Below are positions 18,894 to 28,800 of a stretch of DNA of 64,000 bases, piece after piece; position 1 is the first letter of the stretch, and each line of letters starts with the position of its first letter. Made by a program: the position numbers and the translations under genes. The notes under the pieces are model-generated. The model had not been told where the DNA came from. It worked only from the letters and a program-made list of their open reading frames with translations, and ran no database searches. Source of the DNA: DATKWD01 sp963704815 (GTDB lineage Bacteria; Actinomycetota; Acidimicrobiia; Acidimicrobiales; Salinilacustritrichaceae); NCBI GenBank assembly GCA_963704815.1, contig CAVPHU010000005.1:1-64000 (forward strand), written 5' to 3'.

Positions 18894-18968
18894 TCGGGTG
18901 GGGGAGATTTGAACTCCCGGCCTCTGCGTCCCGAACGCAGCGCGCTAACCAAGCTGCGCCACCACCCG
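18894..18968 (-). tRNA. tRNA-Pro (CGG)
   Basis: Full cloverleaf on the minus strand: acceptor CGGGTGG/CCACCCG, D stem GCGC/GCGC, anticodon stem CTGCG/CGCAG with loop TTCGGGA (anticodon CGG), and T arm GGGAG-TTCAAAT-CTCCC. No CCA is encoded. The 3' end faces the integrase, so it is the likely insertion target of the accessory island. Confidence 0.93.
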
Positions 18969-18996
18969 TTCGTGAGTCGAGGACTCTATCCGCAGG

Positions 18997-19425
18997 TCAG
19001 TCGGCGGCGACAGCCGGAACGGTGACGACGTCGGCGTGCTCGGTGTAGCTCTCGCCACGGCGGAGGGCATCGGATGCCCGACGGAGCCGGATGGCATCGA
19101 GCGGCTTCACCAGCCACCCGTCCGCACCCGAGCGCTTGGCCAGGAAGACATCGGGGGCCCGGTCGAGCAACATCAGGATCGGGAACGGGTCGATGCGATC
19201 GGAGCCTTCTTCGTGGCGGAGTTCCATCCCGACGGCCATACCGCCCATGTTGCCGATCTGCAGATCGAGGATCACCAGGTCGAGGTCGTCCTCATGCTCG
19301 AGCGCAACCGGAAGCACGTCGCGACCGTCGCGCACCCGCACGATGGCGGTCGTGTCGTCGGCCAGCGCGGCATCGACCACCTCGGCGGTCGAATCGGCGT
19401 CGGTGGCGATGAGGACGGTACCCAA
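18997..19425 (-). CDS. stand-alone response-regulator receiver protein
   Basis: A 142-residue CheY-like receiver without an output domain. The phosphoacceptor region reads LDLVILDLQIGNMGGM (Asp at about residue 53) and the conserved lysine is in GWLVKPLD near residue 107. The acidic pocket near the N-terminus is reduced to ATDADS. It is divergent from a STAS anti-anti-sigma-like protein, so the two may feed one signalling switch. No kinase is nearby. Confidence 0.8.
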   Translation of the reverse strand: MGTVLIATDADSTAEVVDAALADDTTAIVRVRDGRDVLPVALEHEDDLDLVILDLQIGNMGGMAVGMELRHEEGSDRIDPFPILMLLDRAPDVFLAKRSGADGWLVKPLDAIRLRRASDALRRGESYTEHADVVTVPAVAAD

Positions 19426-19503
19426 GGAGAAGCACGCTACCGTTCCACGTCACCAACGCTCCACAAGAGCGACTCCGCACCCCCACCTCCCCGGGAGGAC
19501 CGC

Positions 19504-19863
19504 GTGCTCGAAATCGAAGTGACCACCGCTGATGACCACACCGTGTGTCGTCCCGACGGCGAACTCGACGCCTACACCGTCGGCCAGTTCCGCGAGGTTC
19601 TGGGCGATCTGGCCGAGACCAAGGCGTTGCTGATCGACTTGTCCGACGTCCCGTTCATGGACTCGGCCGGTCTCGGCGCGCTCATCGGCGGCATCCGTCG
19701 GACCCGCGAGTCGGGCGGCGAGGTGTCGGTGGCGTGCAGTCGCCCGACGTTGACCCGACTCCTCCACACCACCGGCTTCGACCGGATCGTGCCGGTGGTC
19801 GAAACCGTCGAGGAAGCGCTCGAAGCCCTGAAGCAGGCCCAGTCGGAGTCCGACGACACCTGA
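19504..19863 (+). CDS. STAS-domain anti-sigma factor antagonist
   Basis: A 119-residue SpoIIAA/RsbV-like protein. It has the conserved D-G-E-L-D-A-Y strand and the phosphorylatable-serine motif VPFMDSAGLGALIGG near residue 55. Such proteins bind an anti-sigma kinase when unphosphorylated and so free a sigma factor. I chose GTG 19504 because GGGAGGA lies 6 bases upstream, although the frame is open further back. No cognate kinase or sigma factor is adjacent. Confidence 0.85.
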   Translation: MLEIEVTTADDHTVCRPDGELDAYTVGQFREVLGDLAETKALLIDLSDVPFMDSAGLGALIGGIRRTRESGGEVSVACSRPTLTRLLHTTGFDRIVPVVETVEEALEALKQAQSESDDT

Positions 19864-19870
19864 ATCGCGC

Positions 19871-20947
<1,077 letters not shown>

Positions 20948-20951
<4 letters not shown>

Positions 20952-21937
20952 GACACCGTTCCGGCCGCACTCGGGATCGGAACGATCGAGCCCACCTCGT
21001 CGAGGAGGGCACGAGCGAGGACATCGACCTGGGCGGGGCCGATCTCGGCGTCGAACACGAACGGCAGCTTGATCTGGGGAAGGGGCAGTTCGTCGGCAAG
21101 CCGAGCGACCTGGGTGCGCTGGAGGGCCATCCGCTGGCGACGGAACGTGGCGGCCGCCGCCAATTCCTCGGCCTCGCCCGGTCGGAGCGACGCATCGGCC
21201 GCCTCGGCGGCCTCCGCCGGGTCGGCGGCGAGTCCGGGCAGATCCGGATACACGCCGTTGACCACCACCGGAGCCAGGCCGATCCCCACATCGTCCTCGA
21301 GGCCGTAGGCCGTCTCGACCAGTTCGTTGACCGGCGTCTCCTCGGGCAGCGTCACGAGCATGACCTGGCATCGCTCGTGGTCGGTGAGCAGGTCGAGCAC
21401 GTCGCGGGCCTGGGTCTGGATCGGGCCGACGCGCACGGTGTCGAGCAGCGAACGGGCCGCACGCAGGAAGGTGATCGCATGACCGGCGGCGGGGGCGTCG
21501 AGGATGATCACGTCGGCCACCCCGGCCCGTTCGAGCTGCTTGACCTTGCCCAGGATCAAGATGTCCTTGATGCCGGGGACGGCCGTGGCCACGATGTCGA
21601 GCGCACCCGAGCTCACCAGGCGCTTGGACACGCGATTCAGACCGTGATCGGCCAGGTACTCGAGCAACGCATCGTCCGGGGTCAGCGTGCGGGCCCGGAC
21701 CTCCGAAGCACCGTCGGCCCCACCGCCGGGCGACAGCAGGGTTTCGTCATAGGTCAGATCGGACTGTCCGAACATGGCCGGCAGGCCGCTCTTGCCCTCG
21801 ACCTCGACGATCAGTGCCGACAAACCGCTCAGCGCCGCCGCCCGAGCCATCACCGCAGCGACGACGGTTTTGCCGACCCCGCCCTTCCCGGCCACGATGA
21901 CGACACGAGATGAAGCAAAAAACTGCTCTGGCTGCAA
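20948..21937 (-). CDS. ArsA/Get3-like ATPase, first of pair
   Basis: A 329-residue P-loop ATPase with Walker A AGKGGVGKTVVAA, LIVEVEGKSGLP in switch I position and VIILDAPAAGHAITFL in switch II. TTG 21937 fits as start: GGAGGG lies 6 bases upstream and the first residues lead straight into the ATPase core. The frame is open further upstream (GTG 22060), but that would overlap the divergent NfeD gene more. It is coupled to the second ATPase downstream. Confidence 0.8.
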
Positions 21938-23229
21938 CAGGTTCCCTCCGTCGGCACACACCCCGACCAAGCCGCAGGGTACCGGTGGCCGTCCTCGCCC
22001 TGGCCATCGCTCTGGTCCTGCTCGCCCCCGGGATGGCGCAGGCCGGCGACGCCGACCCACGCCAGAACGACGTGGTCACCGTCGTCGAGGTCAGCGGTCT
22101 GATCGATCCGGTGATCGCCGACTTCATCGAGACCTCGATCGCCGATGCGAACGAACAGGGCGTCGTGGCCATCGTCCTCCAACTCAACAGCTCGGGTGCG
22201 GTCGTGAGCGATGACCGACTCGACGAGCTGGCTGCCGCGATCGAGGGATCGGCGGTGCCGATCACCGTCTGGGTCGGACCGTCGGGCAGCCAGGCACGAG
22301 GCGGCGCCACCCGGCTGGTGTCCGCCGCCGCCGTGGCCGGCGTCGCGCCCGGCTCACGGATCGAAGTGACCGCCGAGATCGCCGAGGGCGTCGATCTCGG
22401 CGGGGTCACCGCCGTTGGCGAACTGGCCAACGCCGAGACGGCCGTCGACGCCGACCTCGTCGACAACGATGCTCCGGTGATCGGTGACTTCATCGTCAAC
22501 CTCGACGGTGTCCGCACCGAGGTCATCGACGACGGGCCCCAACCCCGCCGCCAACCCGTCACCCAGGTCCGCTTCACCCAGCTGAACCTCGTCGGTCAGC
22601 TCATGCACACCGTGGCATCGCCGGCCGTCGCGTACCTGCTGCTCATCATCGGGCTCGGGCTGCTCGTGTTCGAGCTGTTCACCGCAGGCATCGGCATCGC
22701 CGGGGTGGTCGGCGCCGTGTCCCTCGTGCTCGGGAGCTACGGCCTCGCCGTGCTGCCGACCCGGTCGTGGGCCATCTTCCTGCTCCTGTTCGCCATGTTC
22801 GGCTTCGCTGTCGACGTCCAGGTGGGAGCTCCACGATTCTGGACCACGGTCGGAACCGTCTCGTTCGTCCTCGGTTCGATCTTCCTGTACGACGGCGTCG
22901 AGATGTCGTGGATCACCCTGGTCGTCGGTGTGATCGGCATGGTGGTGGCGATGATCTCCGGCATGCCGGCCATGGTTCGCACCCGGTTCTCCACCCCGAC
23001 GATCGGGCGTGAGTGGATGATCGGCGAGACCGGCGAGGCGGCGGTCGCGGTCGATCCCGAAGGGGTCGTTCGGATCCGCGACGCGCCGTGGAAAGCCCGC
23101 ACCAACCGCGCCACACCGATTGCCGAGGGCGAGCGGGTCCGCGTGACCTCGATCGAGGGCTTGGTCCTCGAGGTGGAGCCCGAGGCCGGCGGCGCCCGGG
23201 ACTATCGCGAGCGACGCTCCAAGGACTGA
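21910..23229 (+). CDS. NfeD-type membrane protein with ClpP-like domain
   Basis: A 439-residue protein. It has a signal-like N-terminus (VAVLALAIALVLLAPGMAQA), a periplasmic ClpP-class domain (about 45-200), four or five membrane helices (about 230-355), and a C-terminal NfeD OB-fold (about 370-430, GETGEAAVAV ... VRVTSIEGLVLEVEP). The usual catalytic-serine context (A-S-A-G) is replaced by SQARGGATRLVSAA, so protease activity is doubtful. ATG 21910 overlaps the divergent ATPase start by 28 bases; a GTG near 21985 is an alternative. Family role: membrane quality control. Confidence 0.8.
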   Translation: MKQKTALAATGSLRRHTPRPSRRVPVAVLALAIALVLLAPGMAQAGDADPRQNDVVTVVEVSGLIDPVIADFIETSIADANEQGVVAIVLQLNSSGAVVSDDRLDELAAAIEGSAVPITVWVGPSGSQARGGATRLVSAAAVAGVAPGSRIEVTAEIAEGVDLGGVTAVGELANAETAVDADLVDNDAPVIGDFIVNLDGVRTEVIDDGPQPRRQPVTQVRFTQLNLVGQLMHTVASPAVAYLLLIIGLGLLVFELFTAGIGIAGVVGAVSLVLGSYGLAVLPTRSWAIFLLLFAMFGFAVDVQVGAPRFWTTVGTVSFVLGSIFLYDGVEMSWITLVVGVIGMVVAMISGMPAMVRTRFSTPTIGREWMIGETGEAAVAVDPEGVVRIRDAPWKARTNRATPIAEGERVRVTSIEGLVLEVEPEAGGARDYRERRSKD

Positions 23230-23362
23230 CCCGTTCGGTCGCATACGGTCTCTGAGCAGGACCTTTGCTCGCGAACGGAACCGAAGTGCTCGCGAAAGTT
23301 CAACCCTTGTGCCGGGCGGCTGCGGCGCGTAGGTTCGCACTTCTTCGACATCAAGGGGGAAC

Positions 23363-23626
23363 TTGGTGGCACTACACACCGAGCAGGAATGGCAGCTCAA
23401 GGCTGCCTGCCGCGGTCCACAAGCAGCGGTCTTCTTTCCACCGCCACAGTTCGAGCGCAAGGACGAGAAGCTCGAACGTGAAGCACGAGCGAAGGAGATC
23501 TGCCGGACCTGTTCGGTCCAGCAGGACTGCTTGAGCTTCGCGCTGTCGATTCGCGAACCGCACGGCATCTGGGGTGGCAAGAGCGAGAACGAGCGCAAGC
23601 ACCTGCTCGCGGCTTCGACCAACTGA
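23363..23626 (+). CDS. WhiB-family Fe-S regulator
   Basis: An 87-residue WhiB-like protein carrying the four cluster cysteines at about residues 16, 47, 50 and 56 (ACRG; ICRTCSVQQDC), followed by the signature GIWGGKSENER turn. It binds a redox-sensitive [4Fe-4S] cluster and partners with the primary sigma factor. Start is TTG 23363 or GTG 23366, behind AAGGGGGA. It stands near the ArsA-like pair, as whiB4 (Rv3681c) stands beside Rv3679-Rv3680 in M. tuberculosis. Confidence 0.9.
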   Translation: MVALHTEQEWQLKAACRGPQAAVFFPPPQFERKDEKLEREARAKEICRTCSVQQDCLSFALSIREPHGIWGGKSENERKHLLAASTN

Positions 23627-23629
23627 CGT

Positions 23630-25345
23630 TCAGAGCCGCGGGCCGGCGATCCTGACATCGTCACGCCGGCGGGTCCGCCCGGTGGCATCGAAGTGTGCCA
23701 TGAGCGAGAGCACGTACTTCCGCGAGGTGCCGAGCAGGTCGCGGACCTCGGCGATCGTCAGACCGGTCGGCCGATCGGCCAGAGCAGACCGGAGAAGATC
23801 CACCGCCTCGTCGACCGCAGCCGGCGAGAACAGCACGCCGTCGCTCTCGATCACCAGCCCGTGTTTCACGAGCTCGCGGACCTCGGCGGGGTCGGTCCCG
23901 ACATCAGCCGCCGACGGCGGGGAGAACAGATCGCCGTCCAGCGCGGCGAGCAGCGGATGACCGGCGAAGAGGTCGGCTGCGCCCGCGGCTCGAACCCTTC
24001 CCTGATCGACCACGACTCCATCGAGGGTGTCGAGCAGGGCCCGGGCGCGATCGTCGAGCTGCGCGATGTCGAGACCGAGCGAGCCCGCCTGCTCGATCGC
24101 GGCGGACACCTCCGCCCCGAGCGCGTCGCGAGCGACCGGGTCGACCACCCACTCGCCGAGATCGGGGGCACGACGATCGCCCGTCAACCGTTCGAGCTCG
24201 TCGACGGTCGTCCACCCGCGCTCTCGAACGACCCGATCGACGTCGCGATCGGGTGACGCCTTCGACGCCTTCCGGACGGGATCGACATCGAGCACCGCTC
24301 CCCCGCCGACGGTCGTCCCCGGGCCGGCATCACGAAGGATGAAACGGTCGCCCATGACAAGCGGCACCGGCTCGTCGAGATGCAGCCGGACCGCACCGGT
24401 CGCCCCGGGCTCGATGGCGTCGGGGCCGAGCACGCGCACGCTGACGGGGTGCTCGCCCGAGCCCAGGTAGGCGCGATGGGCGCCGCGGCGCGAGAGGGGA
24501 CGGCCTGCCTGTTCGAGGACGCGGATCTCGCCGTCGACCGTGGAGGTGAAGAACCACTGGTCGGCGCGCACCAGGGCATCGCCACGACGGATGTCGGTGT
24601 GATCGATCCCCGAGAGGTTCACCGCCGTCCGGTTGCCGGGCTCGATGGCCTCCACCTTCTCGCCGAGGCATTGCAGTCCGCGCACGCGCGCAGATCGCTG
24701 TTGCGGGCCGATCACCACCTCGTCGTCGACTCGCAGGCTCCCGCCGGTCAGGGTGCCGGTGACCACGGTGCCGGCGCCGGCCGGAGCGAAGCTGCGATCG
24801 ATCCAGAGGCGGGGCCGATCTCGGTCGACGGCGGTGGGGGTGGTGGCGGTCAGGGCGTCCAGCGCCGCGATCAGCTCGTCCACGCCGAGACCGGCGAGCG
24901 CGTCGACCTCGACCACCGGGGCCCCTTCGAGAAACGTCCCGGCGACCTGCTCCTCGAGCTCGAGGTGGGCGAGCTCGCGCAGGTCGTCGTCGGCGAGACC
25001 CACCTTGGTCAGCGCCACCATGCCGTGCTCGAGACCCAGCAGCTCGAGGATGCGCAGGTGCTCTTCGCTCTGCGGCTTCCACCCCTCGGTGGCCGCGACC
25101 ACGAACAGGCAGGCATCGACCCCACCCACGCCGGCGAGCATGTTCTTGAGGAACCGGATGTGGCCGGGGACGTCGATGAACGCGATCCCGCGACCGGAGG
25201 GAAGGGTCAGCCCGGCGAACCCGAGGTCGATGGTGAGGCCCCGTTCCTTCTCCTCCCGGAAGCGGTCGGGGTCGGTGCCGGTGAGGGAGCGGACGAGGGT
25301 CGACTTGCCGTGGTCGACGTGGCCTGCCGTGGCGATCACATGCAT
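23630..25345 (-). CDS. selB: selenocysteine-specific elongation factor SelB
   Basis: A 571-residue translational GTPase that delivers Sec-tRNA to UGA codons. G1 is AGHVDHGKSTL, G3 is DVPGH and G4 region is ALTKVG (a T-K-x variant). EF-Tu-like beta-barrels follow (to about 340), then the C-terminal winged helices that bind SECIS RNA, ending LLGTSRKYVLSLMAHFDATGRTRR. Its ATG overlaps the end of selA, so the two form an operon. With the tRNA-Sec at 58 kb this indicates that selenocysteine is used. Confidence 0.93.
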   Translation of the reverse strand: MHVIATAGHVDHGKSTLVRSLTGTDPDRFREEKERGLTIDLGFAGLTLPSGRGIAFIDVPGHIRFLKNMLAGVGGVDACLFVVAATEGWKPQSEEHLRILELLGLEHGMVALTKVGLADDDLRELAHLELEEQVAGTFLEGAPVVEVDALAGLGVDELIAALDALTATTPTAVDRDRPRLWIDRSFAPAGAGTVVTGTLTGGSLRVDDEVVIGPQQRSARVRGLQCLGEKVEAIEPGNRTAVNLSGIDHTDIRRGDALVRADQWFFTSTVDGEIRVLEQAGRPLSRRGAHRAYLGSGEHPVSVRVLGPDAIEPGATGAVRLHLDEPVPLVMGDRFILRDAGPGTTVGGGAVLDVDPVRKASKASPDRDVDRVVRERGWTTVDELERLTGDRRAPDLGEWVVDPVARDALGAEVSAAIEQAGSLGLDIAQLDDRARALLDTLDGVVVDQGRVRAAGAADLFAGHPLLAALDGDLFSPPSAADVGTDPAEVRELVKHGLVIESDGVLFSPAAVDEAVDLLRSALADRPTGLTIAEVRDLLGTSRKYVLSLMAHFDATGRTRRRDDVRIAGPRL

Positions 25346-26592
25346 TGCTGGAGCGCGGCGCCGAGGGCCTCGTCATCGGACGGGTCGACCGTGCGCAGGT
25401 CGCAGACCGTCCGTCCGTCTCGCACCCGTCGCGATGACCGGTGGCGACTGATCGCGCAGGGCGTCCACCCGGTCGCCGTCGAGGGCCAGCCCGACCGATG
25501 GGATCTCGACGTCGGGCATCGTGCCGCCTCCGGTCACTGCCGCCGTCTCGATCGTCTCGATGGTTTCTGAGACCGGGCCCGAACCGATCGTGTCGGCGCG
25601 GGCCCGGAGCGACTCGACCGAGGTCGTGGCCATGCGCCAGAACGGCAGGGTGTCGGCATCTCGGCGGAGATAGGCCATGGCCACCTGCTGCATGGCGCTG
25701 AGCACCAACCCACCGGGGCGCAGCGCCCGGGCCAGCGGGTGCTTCGCGCACGCCTGCACCAGGTCGGCTCGCCCGGCGATGATGCCGGCCTGCGGGCCCG
25801 CCGAGCAGCTTGTCGCCGCTGAAGATCACCAGGTCGGCACCGGCTTCGAGCGTCTGCTTCACCGCGGGCTCCGAGGCCAGCCACGCCGGTGGCCCGTCGT
25901 CGATCCACGGCGTCGCCGCGTCGAGCAGCCCGCTCCCCAGGTCGACCACGACCGGTGGACCGAGGGTCGCCAACGCCGCCACCGAGGTGTCCTCGGTGAA
26001 CCCGGTGATCGCGTAGTTGGACTGATGGACCTTGAACAGCAGCGCCGGCGTGACCGGCCACCCGCTCGTAGTCGGCGAGACGGGTGCGGTTGGTGGTGCC
26101 GACCTCGATCAGCCGAGCGCCCGACTCGGCCATCACGTCGGGGATGCGGAAGCCGCCGCCGATCTCGACGAGCTCACCTCGCGACACGGGCACGTCACGG
26201 TCCCGTGCGAGCGCCGCCAGCACGAGCAGCACCGCAGCCGCACCGTTGTTCACCACGTGCGCGGCCTCGGCACCGCAGGCGCGAGCGAGGAGTCCTCCGG
26301 CGTGCACCGAACGAGACCCCCGCTTGCCGGTGGCGAGGTCGAACTCGAGGTTGGTGGCCGATGCGGCGACGTCGACCCCGAGCGGTGCCCGGCCCAGGTT
26401 GGTGTGGAGCAACACGCCGGTGGCGTTGATGACCGGCTGCAGCAGCGATCGACGCATCGCCTCGGCTCGCTCGCCGGCATGCTCGTGCTCCCCGTCGGCG
26501 ATGGCTGCCCTGGCCACCTCGACCAGGAGCGGGTGGGGCAGACCGGTGTCGGCGAGCGATCGGGCCAGCACGTCGACAGAAGGTGGCCGCAT
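25336..26592 (-). pseudogene. selA: L-seryl-tRNA(Sec) selenium transferase SelA (three frameshifts)
   Basis: PLP enzyme converting seryl-tRNA(Sec) to selenocysteinyl-tRNA with selenophosphate. Conceptual length is about 418 residues. It shows INATGVLLHTNLGRAPL, the mid-region KVHQSNYAITGFTEDTS, and the PLP-lysine motif FSGDKLLGGPQAG. It ends RTVCDLRTVDPSDDEALG. One extra base each near 26053-26060, 25796-25799 (in a CCC run) and 25430 breaks the frame. All the lost segments are still conserved in another frame, so sequencing error is far likelier than decay, especially with intact selB and tRNA-Sec. The stop lies inside the selB start region. Confidence 0.88.
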
Positions 26593-26691
26593 CGGCTCGA
26601 AGGATAGGGCGGAAGTGGCGGATCCTTGTCCGGTCCAGACCAGATGGTGGCCAGGGAGGGCCAGAGATCCGCGGCGGATAGCCTCGGAGCG

Positions 26692-27153
26692 ATGTTCGCG
26701 ATCCTTGCACTGCTGTTCCTGGTGGTGCCGGTCGTCGAGATCTACCTGATCGTGCAGGTGTCAGGCCAGATCGGGTTCGGATCGACGCTGCTGGCGATCA
26801 TCGGCGTCAGCCTCGCCGGGGCATGGCTGGTCAAGCACCAGGGACTCAGCGTCCTGCGCCGGCTCCAGAGCCAGCTCGAGGCGGCGCGGATGCCCACGAA
26901 CGAACTCATCGACGGCGGGCTGATCCTCTTCGCCGGGGCACTCATGTTGACCCCCGGGTTCCTGACCGACGCCCTGGGCCTCTTCCTGTTGATCCCGCCG
27001 ACCCGGGCGCTCGTCCGGGCTGTGCTGCGCAAGCGCTTCTCGGGTCAGCTGGTGACGGTCCGGACCGAATCCGGCCCGACCCGATCCGACGGCATCTGGG
27101 ACGTCGAATCGTGGGAGACCGACCCGAGCGAGCATCGACCCGAACTCCCGTGA
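26692..27153 (+). CDS. FxsA family membrane protein
   Basis: A 153-residue protein with the FxsA layout: N-terminal hairpin of two helices (FAILALLFLVVPVVEIYLIV, then TLLAIIGVSLAGAWLVKHQG), an amphipathic stretch, and a third helix containing MLTPGFLTDALGLFLLIPPTR. The family suppresses F-plasmid exclusion of phage T7 in E. coli; its normal role is unknown. I chose ATG 26692, which leads directly into the first helix, over upstream starts. It is followed 7 bases later by a Nudix gene. Confidence 0.85.
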   Translation: MFAILALLFLVVPVVEIYLIVQVSGQIGFGSTLLAIIGVSLAGAWLVKHQGLSVLRRLQSQLEAARMPTNELIDGGLILFAGALMLTPGFLTDALGLFLLIPPTRALVRAVLRKRFSGQLVTVRTESGPTRSDGIWDVESWETDPSEHRPELP

Positions 27154-27160
27154 CAACGCC

Positions 27161-27976
27161 ATGACGACGCCGGAGGTGCCGGTTCGCGCCGCCGCGACCG
27201 TGGTCCTGCTCCGCGAGGGCGACGCCCCGCTCGAGGTCTTCCTGCTGAAGCGGAACCCGCACTCGGGGTTCGTGCCCGGGGCCTACCTGTTCCCCGGAGG
27301 CGCGATCGACGACGATGACGGCGACGCCGAGCTCGCCGCGCGCTCCCAGCTTCCGCCCGACCGGGCTGCCGAGCTCTTGGGGCGGCCCGATGCCCTGGCG
27401 TTCTGGATGGGGGCCATCCGCGAGACCTTCGAGGAGGCGGGGCTCCTGCTGGCCGACCGCAGCGGACGACCCGGTCTCGGCCTCGACGATCCCGACCGGG
27501 CCGAACGCTTCGCCGAGCACCGACGGTTGGTCGACCTCGGCCAGCGGCCCTTCGACCAGCTGGTGCGCGACGAGGACCTGCGACTCCGCACCGATCGGCT
27601 CCTGCCCTTCGCCCGGTGGATCACGCCGCTCGGTGCACCCCGCCGCTACGACACCCGGTTCTTCGTCGCCGCAGCACCGGCCGACCAGATCGCCAGCCAC
27701 GACGGCGTCGAGGCCATCGATTCGCTCTGGGTCAGCCCCGCCGTCGCGCTGGAGCGGGAGCGATCGGGCGAGTGGCCGATGATCGAGCCGACGACCCGCA
27801 CGCTCGAGGTCCTCGCCCGCTTCGAGCGAGCCGACGACGCGCTCGAAGCCATCGCCGAGGCCAGCCGCGACGGCCGACCCGAAGACGTTCGCGAGCACGG
27901 GGCCATCCGCATCCGTCTTCCCTTCGACGCACCGCACTCCGACGACGCACCGCGGTCCGAAGCGGTGAGCCCATGA
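27161..27976 (+). CDS. Nudix hydrolase, NUDT7/8/19-like
   Basis: A 271-residue Nudix protein. The Nudix box is split by an insertion: PGGAIDDDDGDAEL, then after about 35 residues AIRETFEEAGLLL, which supplies the metal-binding glutamates. This long-spacer form is typical of the CoA/acyl-CoA diphosphatase-like branch. The C-terminal part has RYDTRFFVAA and W-V-S-P-A-V. It is translationally coupled (ATGA) to an MBL-fold hydrolase, the same pairing as in mammalian LACTB2-like contexts of actinobacteria. The exact substrate is not determined. Confidence 0.85.
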   Translation: MTTPEVPVRAAATVVLLREGDAPLEVFLLKRNPHSGFVPGAYLFPGGAIDDDDGDAELAARSQLPPDRAAELLGRPDALAFWMGAIRETFEEAGLLLADRSGRPGLGLDDPDRAERFAEHRRLVDLGQRPFDQLVRDEDLRLRTDRLLPFARWITPLGAPRRYDTRFFVAAAPADQIASHDGVEAIDSLWVSPAVALERERSGEWPMIEPTTRTLEVLARFERADDALEAIAEASRDGRPEDVREHGAIRIRLPFDAPHSDDAPRSEAVSP

Positions 27977-28800
27977 ACGTCGACCGCGTCCCGATCCTCC
28001 ACGACGTCCCGAGCGCCATCAGCCCGCTCGTCCGGCGGGTCGTCGCCGACAACCCCGGGAAGATGACCGGACCGGGGACCAACACCTACCTGGTCGGGAT
28101 CGACGAGATCGCGGTCATCGACCCCGGTCCCGACGACGCGGCCCACCTCGATGTCCTCGAATCGTGCGGGGGCGGGCTGATCCGCTGGATCTTCGTGACC
28201 CACACCCACCCCGACCACTTCCCGGGCGTGGCCGAGCTCGCCCGTCGCACCGGGGCCGAGGTCGTGGCGTTCGACTCCCGGGACGGGCTCGAGATCGATC
28301 GTGCCACCGACGACGGCGACGTGCTCTCGACCTCGGAGTACCGACTCCGGACCGTCCACACCCCGGGTCATGCCTCCAACCATCTCTGCTTCCTCCTCGA
28401 GGAGGAGCGGACGCTCTTCTCGGGCGATCACATCATGGACGGCTCCACCGTCGTGATCGCACCGCCCGACGGCGACATGGCGGTCTACCTCTCCTCGCTC
28501 GCCAAGGTCGCCGCACTCCGGCTCCGCCGCATCGCTCCTGGACACGGCTTCCCCATCGAAGACCCCAAGGCTCGCATCCAGCACTACATCGACCACCGGC
28601 TCGAACGCGAGCGACAGGTGCTCGCGGCCGTGCGCATCGGGACCACCACCGTCGACGACATCGTGGCGGATCTCTACGCCGACGTCGACGACGACCTCCA
28701 CCCGATGGCGGCGAAGTCGGTGCATGCCCACCTCTTGAAGCTGGCCGCCGACGGTCACGTCGCCGCCGACGGCGAGGCGTGGGCCCTCAGCCGAGGCTGA
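27973..28800 (+). CDS. LACTB2-like metallo-beta-lactamase-fold hydrolase
   Basis: A 275-residue MBL-fold hydrolase with the metal motif THTHPDHFPG, a later TPGHASNH, and FSGDHI supplying the bridging Asp, then APGHG. The C-terminus (about 215-275) is a small winged helix (DDLHPMAAKSVHAHLLKLAADG), as in LACTB2/RNase-like relatives. ATG overlaps the Nudix stop. Its 3' end overlaps by 14 bases the convergent mrp gene. Probably an esterase or nuclease; not fixed by sequence. Confidence 0.85.
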   Translation: MNVDRVPILHDVPSAISPLVRRVVADNPGKMTGPGTNTYLVGIDEIAVIDPGPDDAAHLDVLESCGGGLIRWIFVTHTHPDHFPGVAELARRTGAEVVAFDSRDGLEIDRATDDGDVLSTSEYRLRTVHTPGHASNHLCFLLEEERTLFSGDHIMDGSTVVIAPPDGDMAVYLSSLAKVAALRLRRIAPGHGFPIEDPKARIQHYIDHRLERERQVLAAVRIGTTTVDDIVADLYADVDDDLHPMAAKSVHAHLLKLAADGHVAADGEAWALSRG

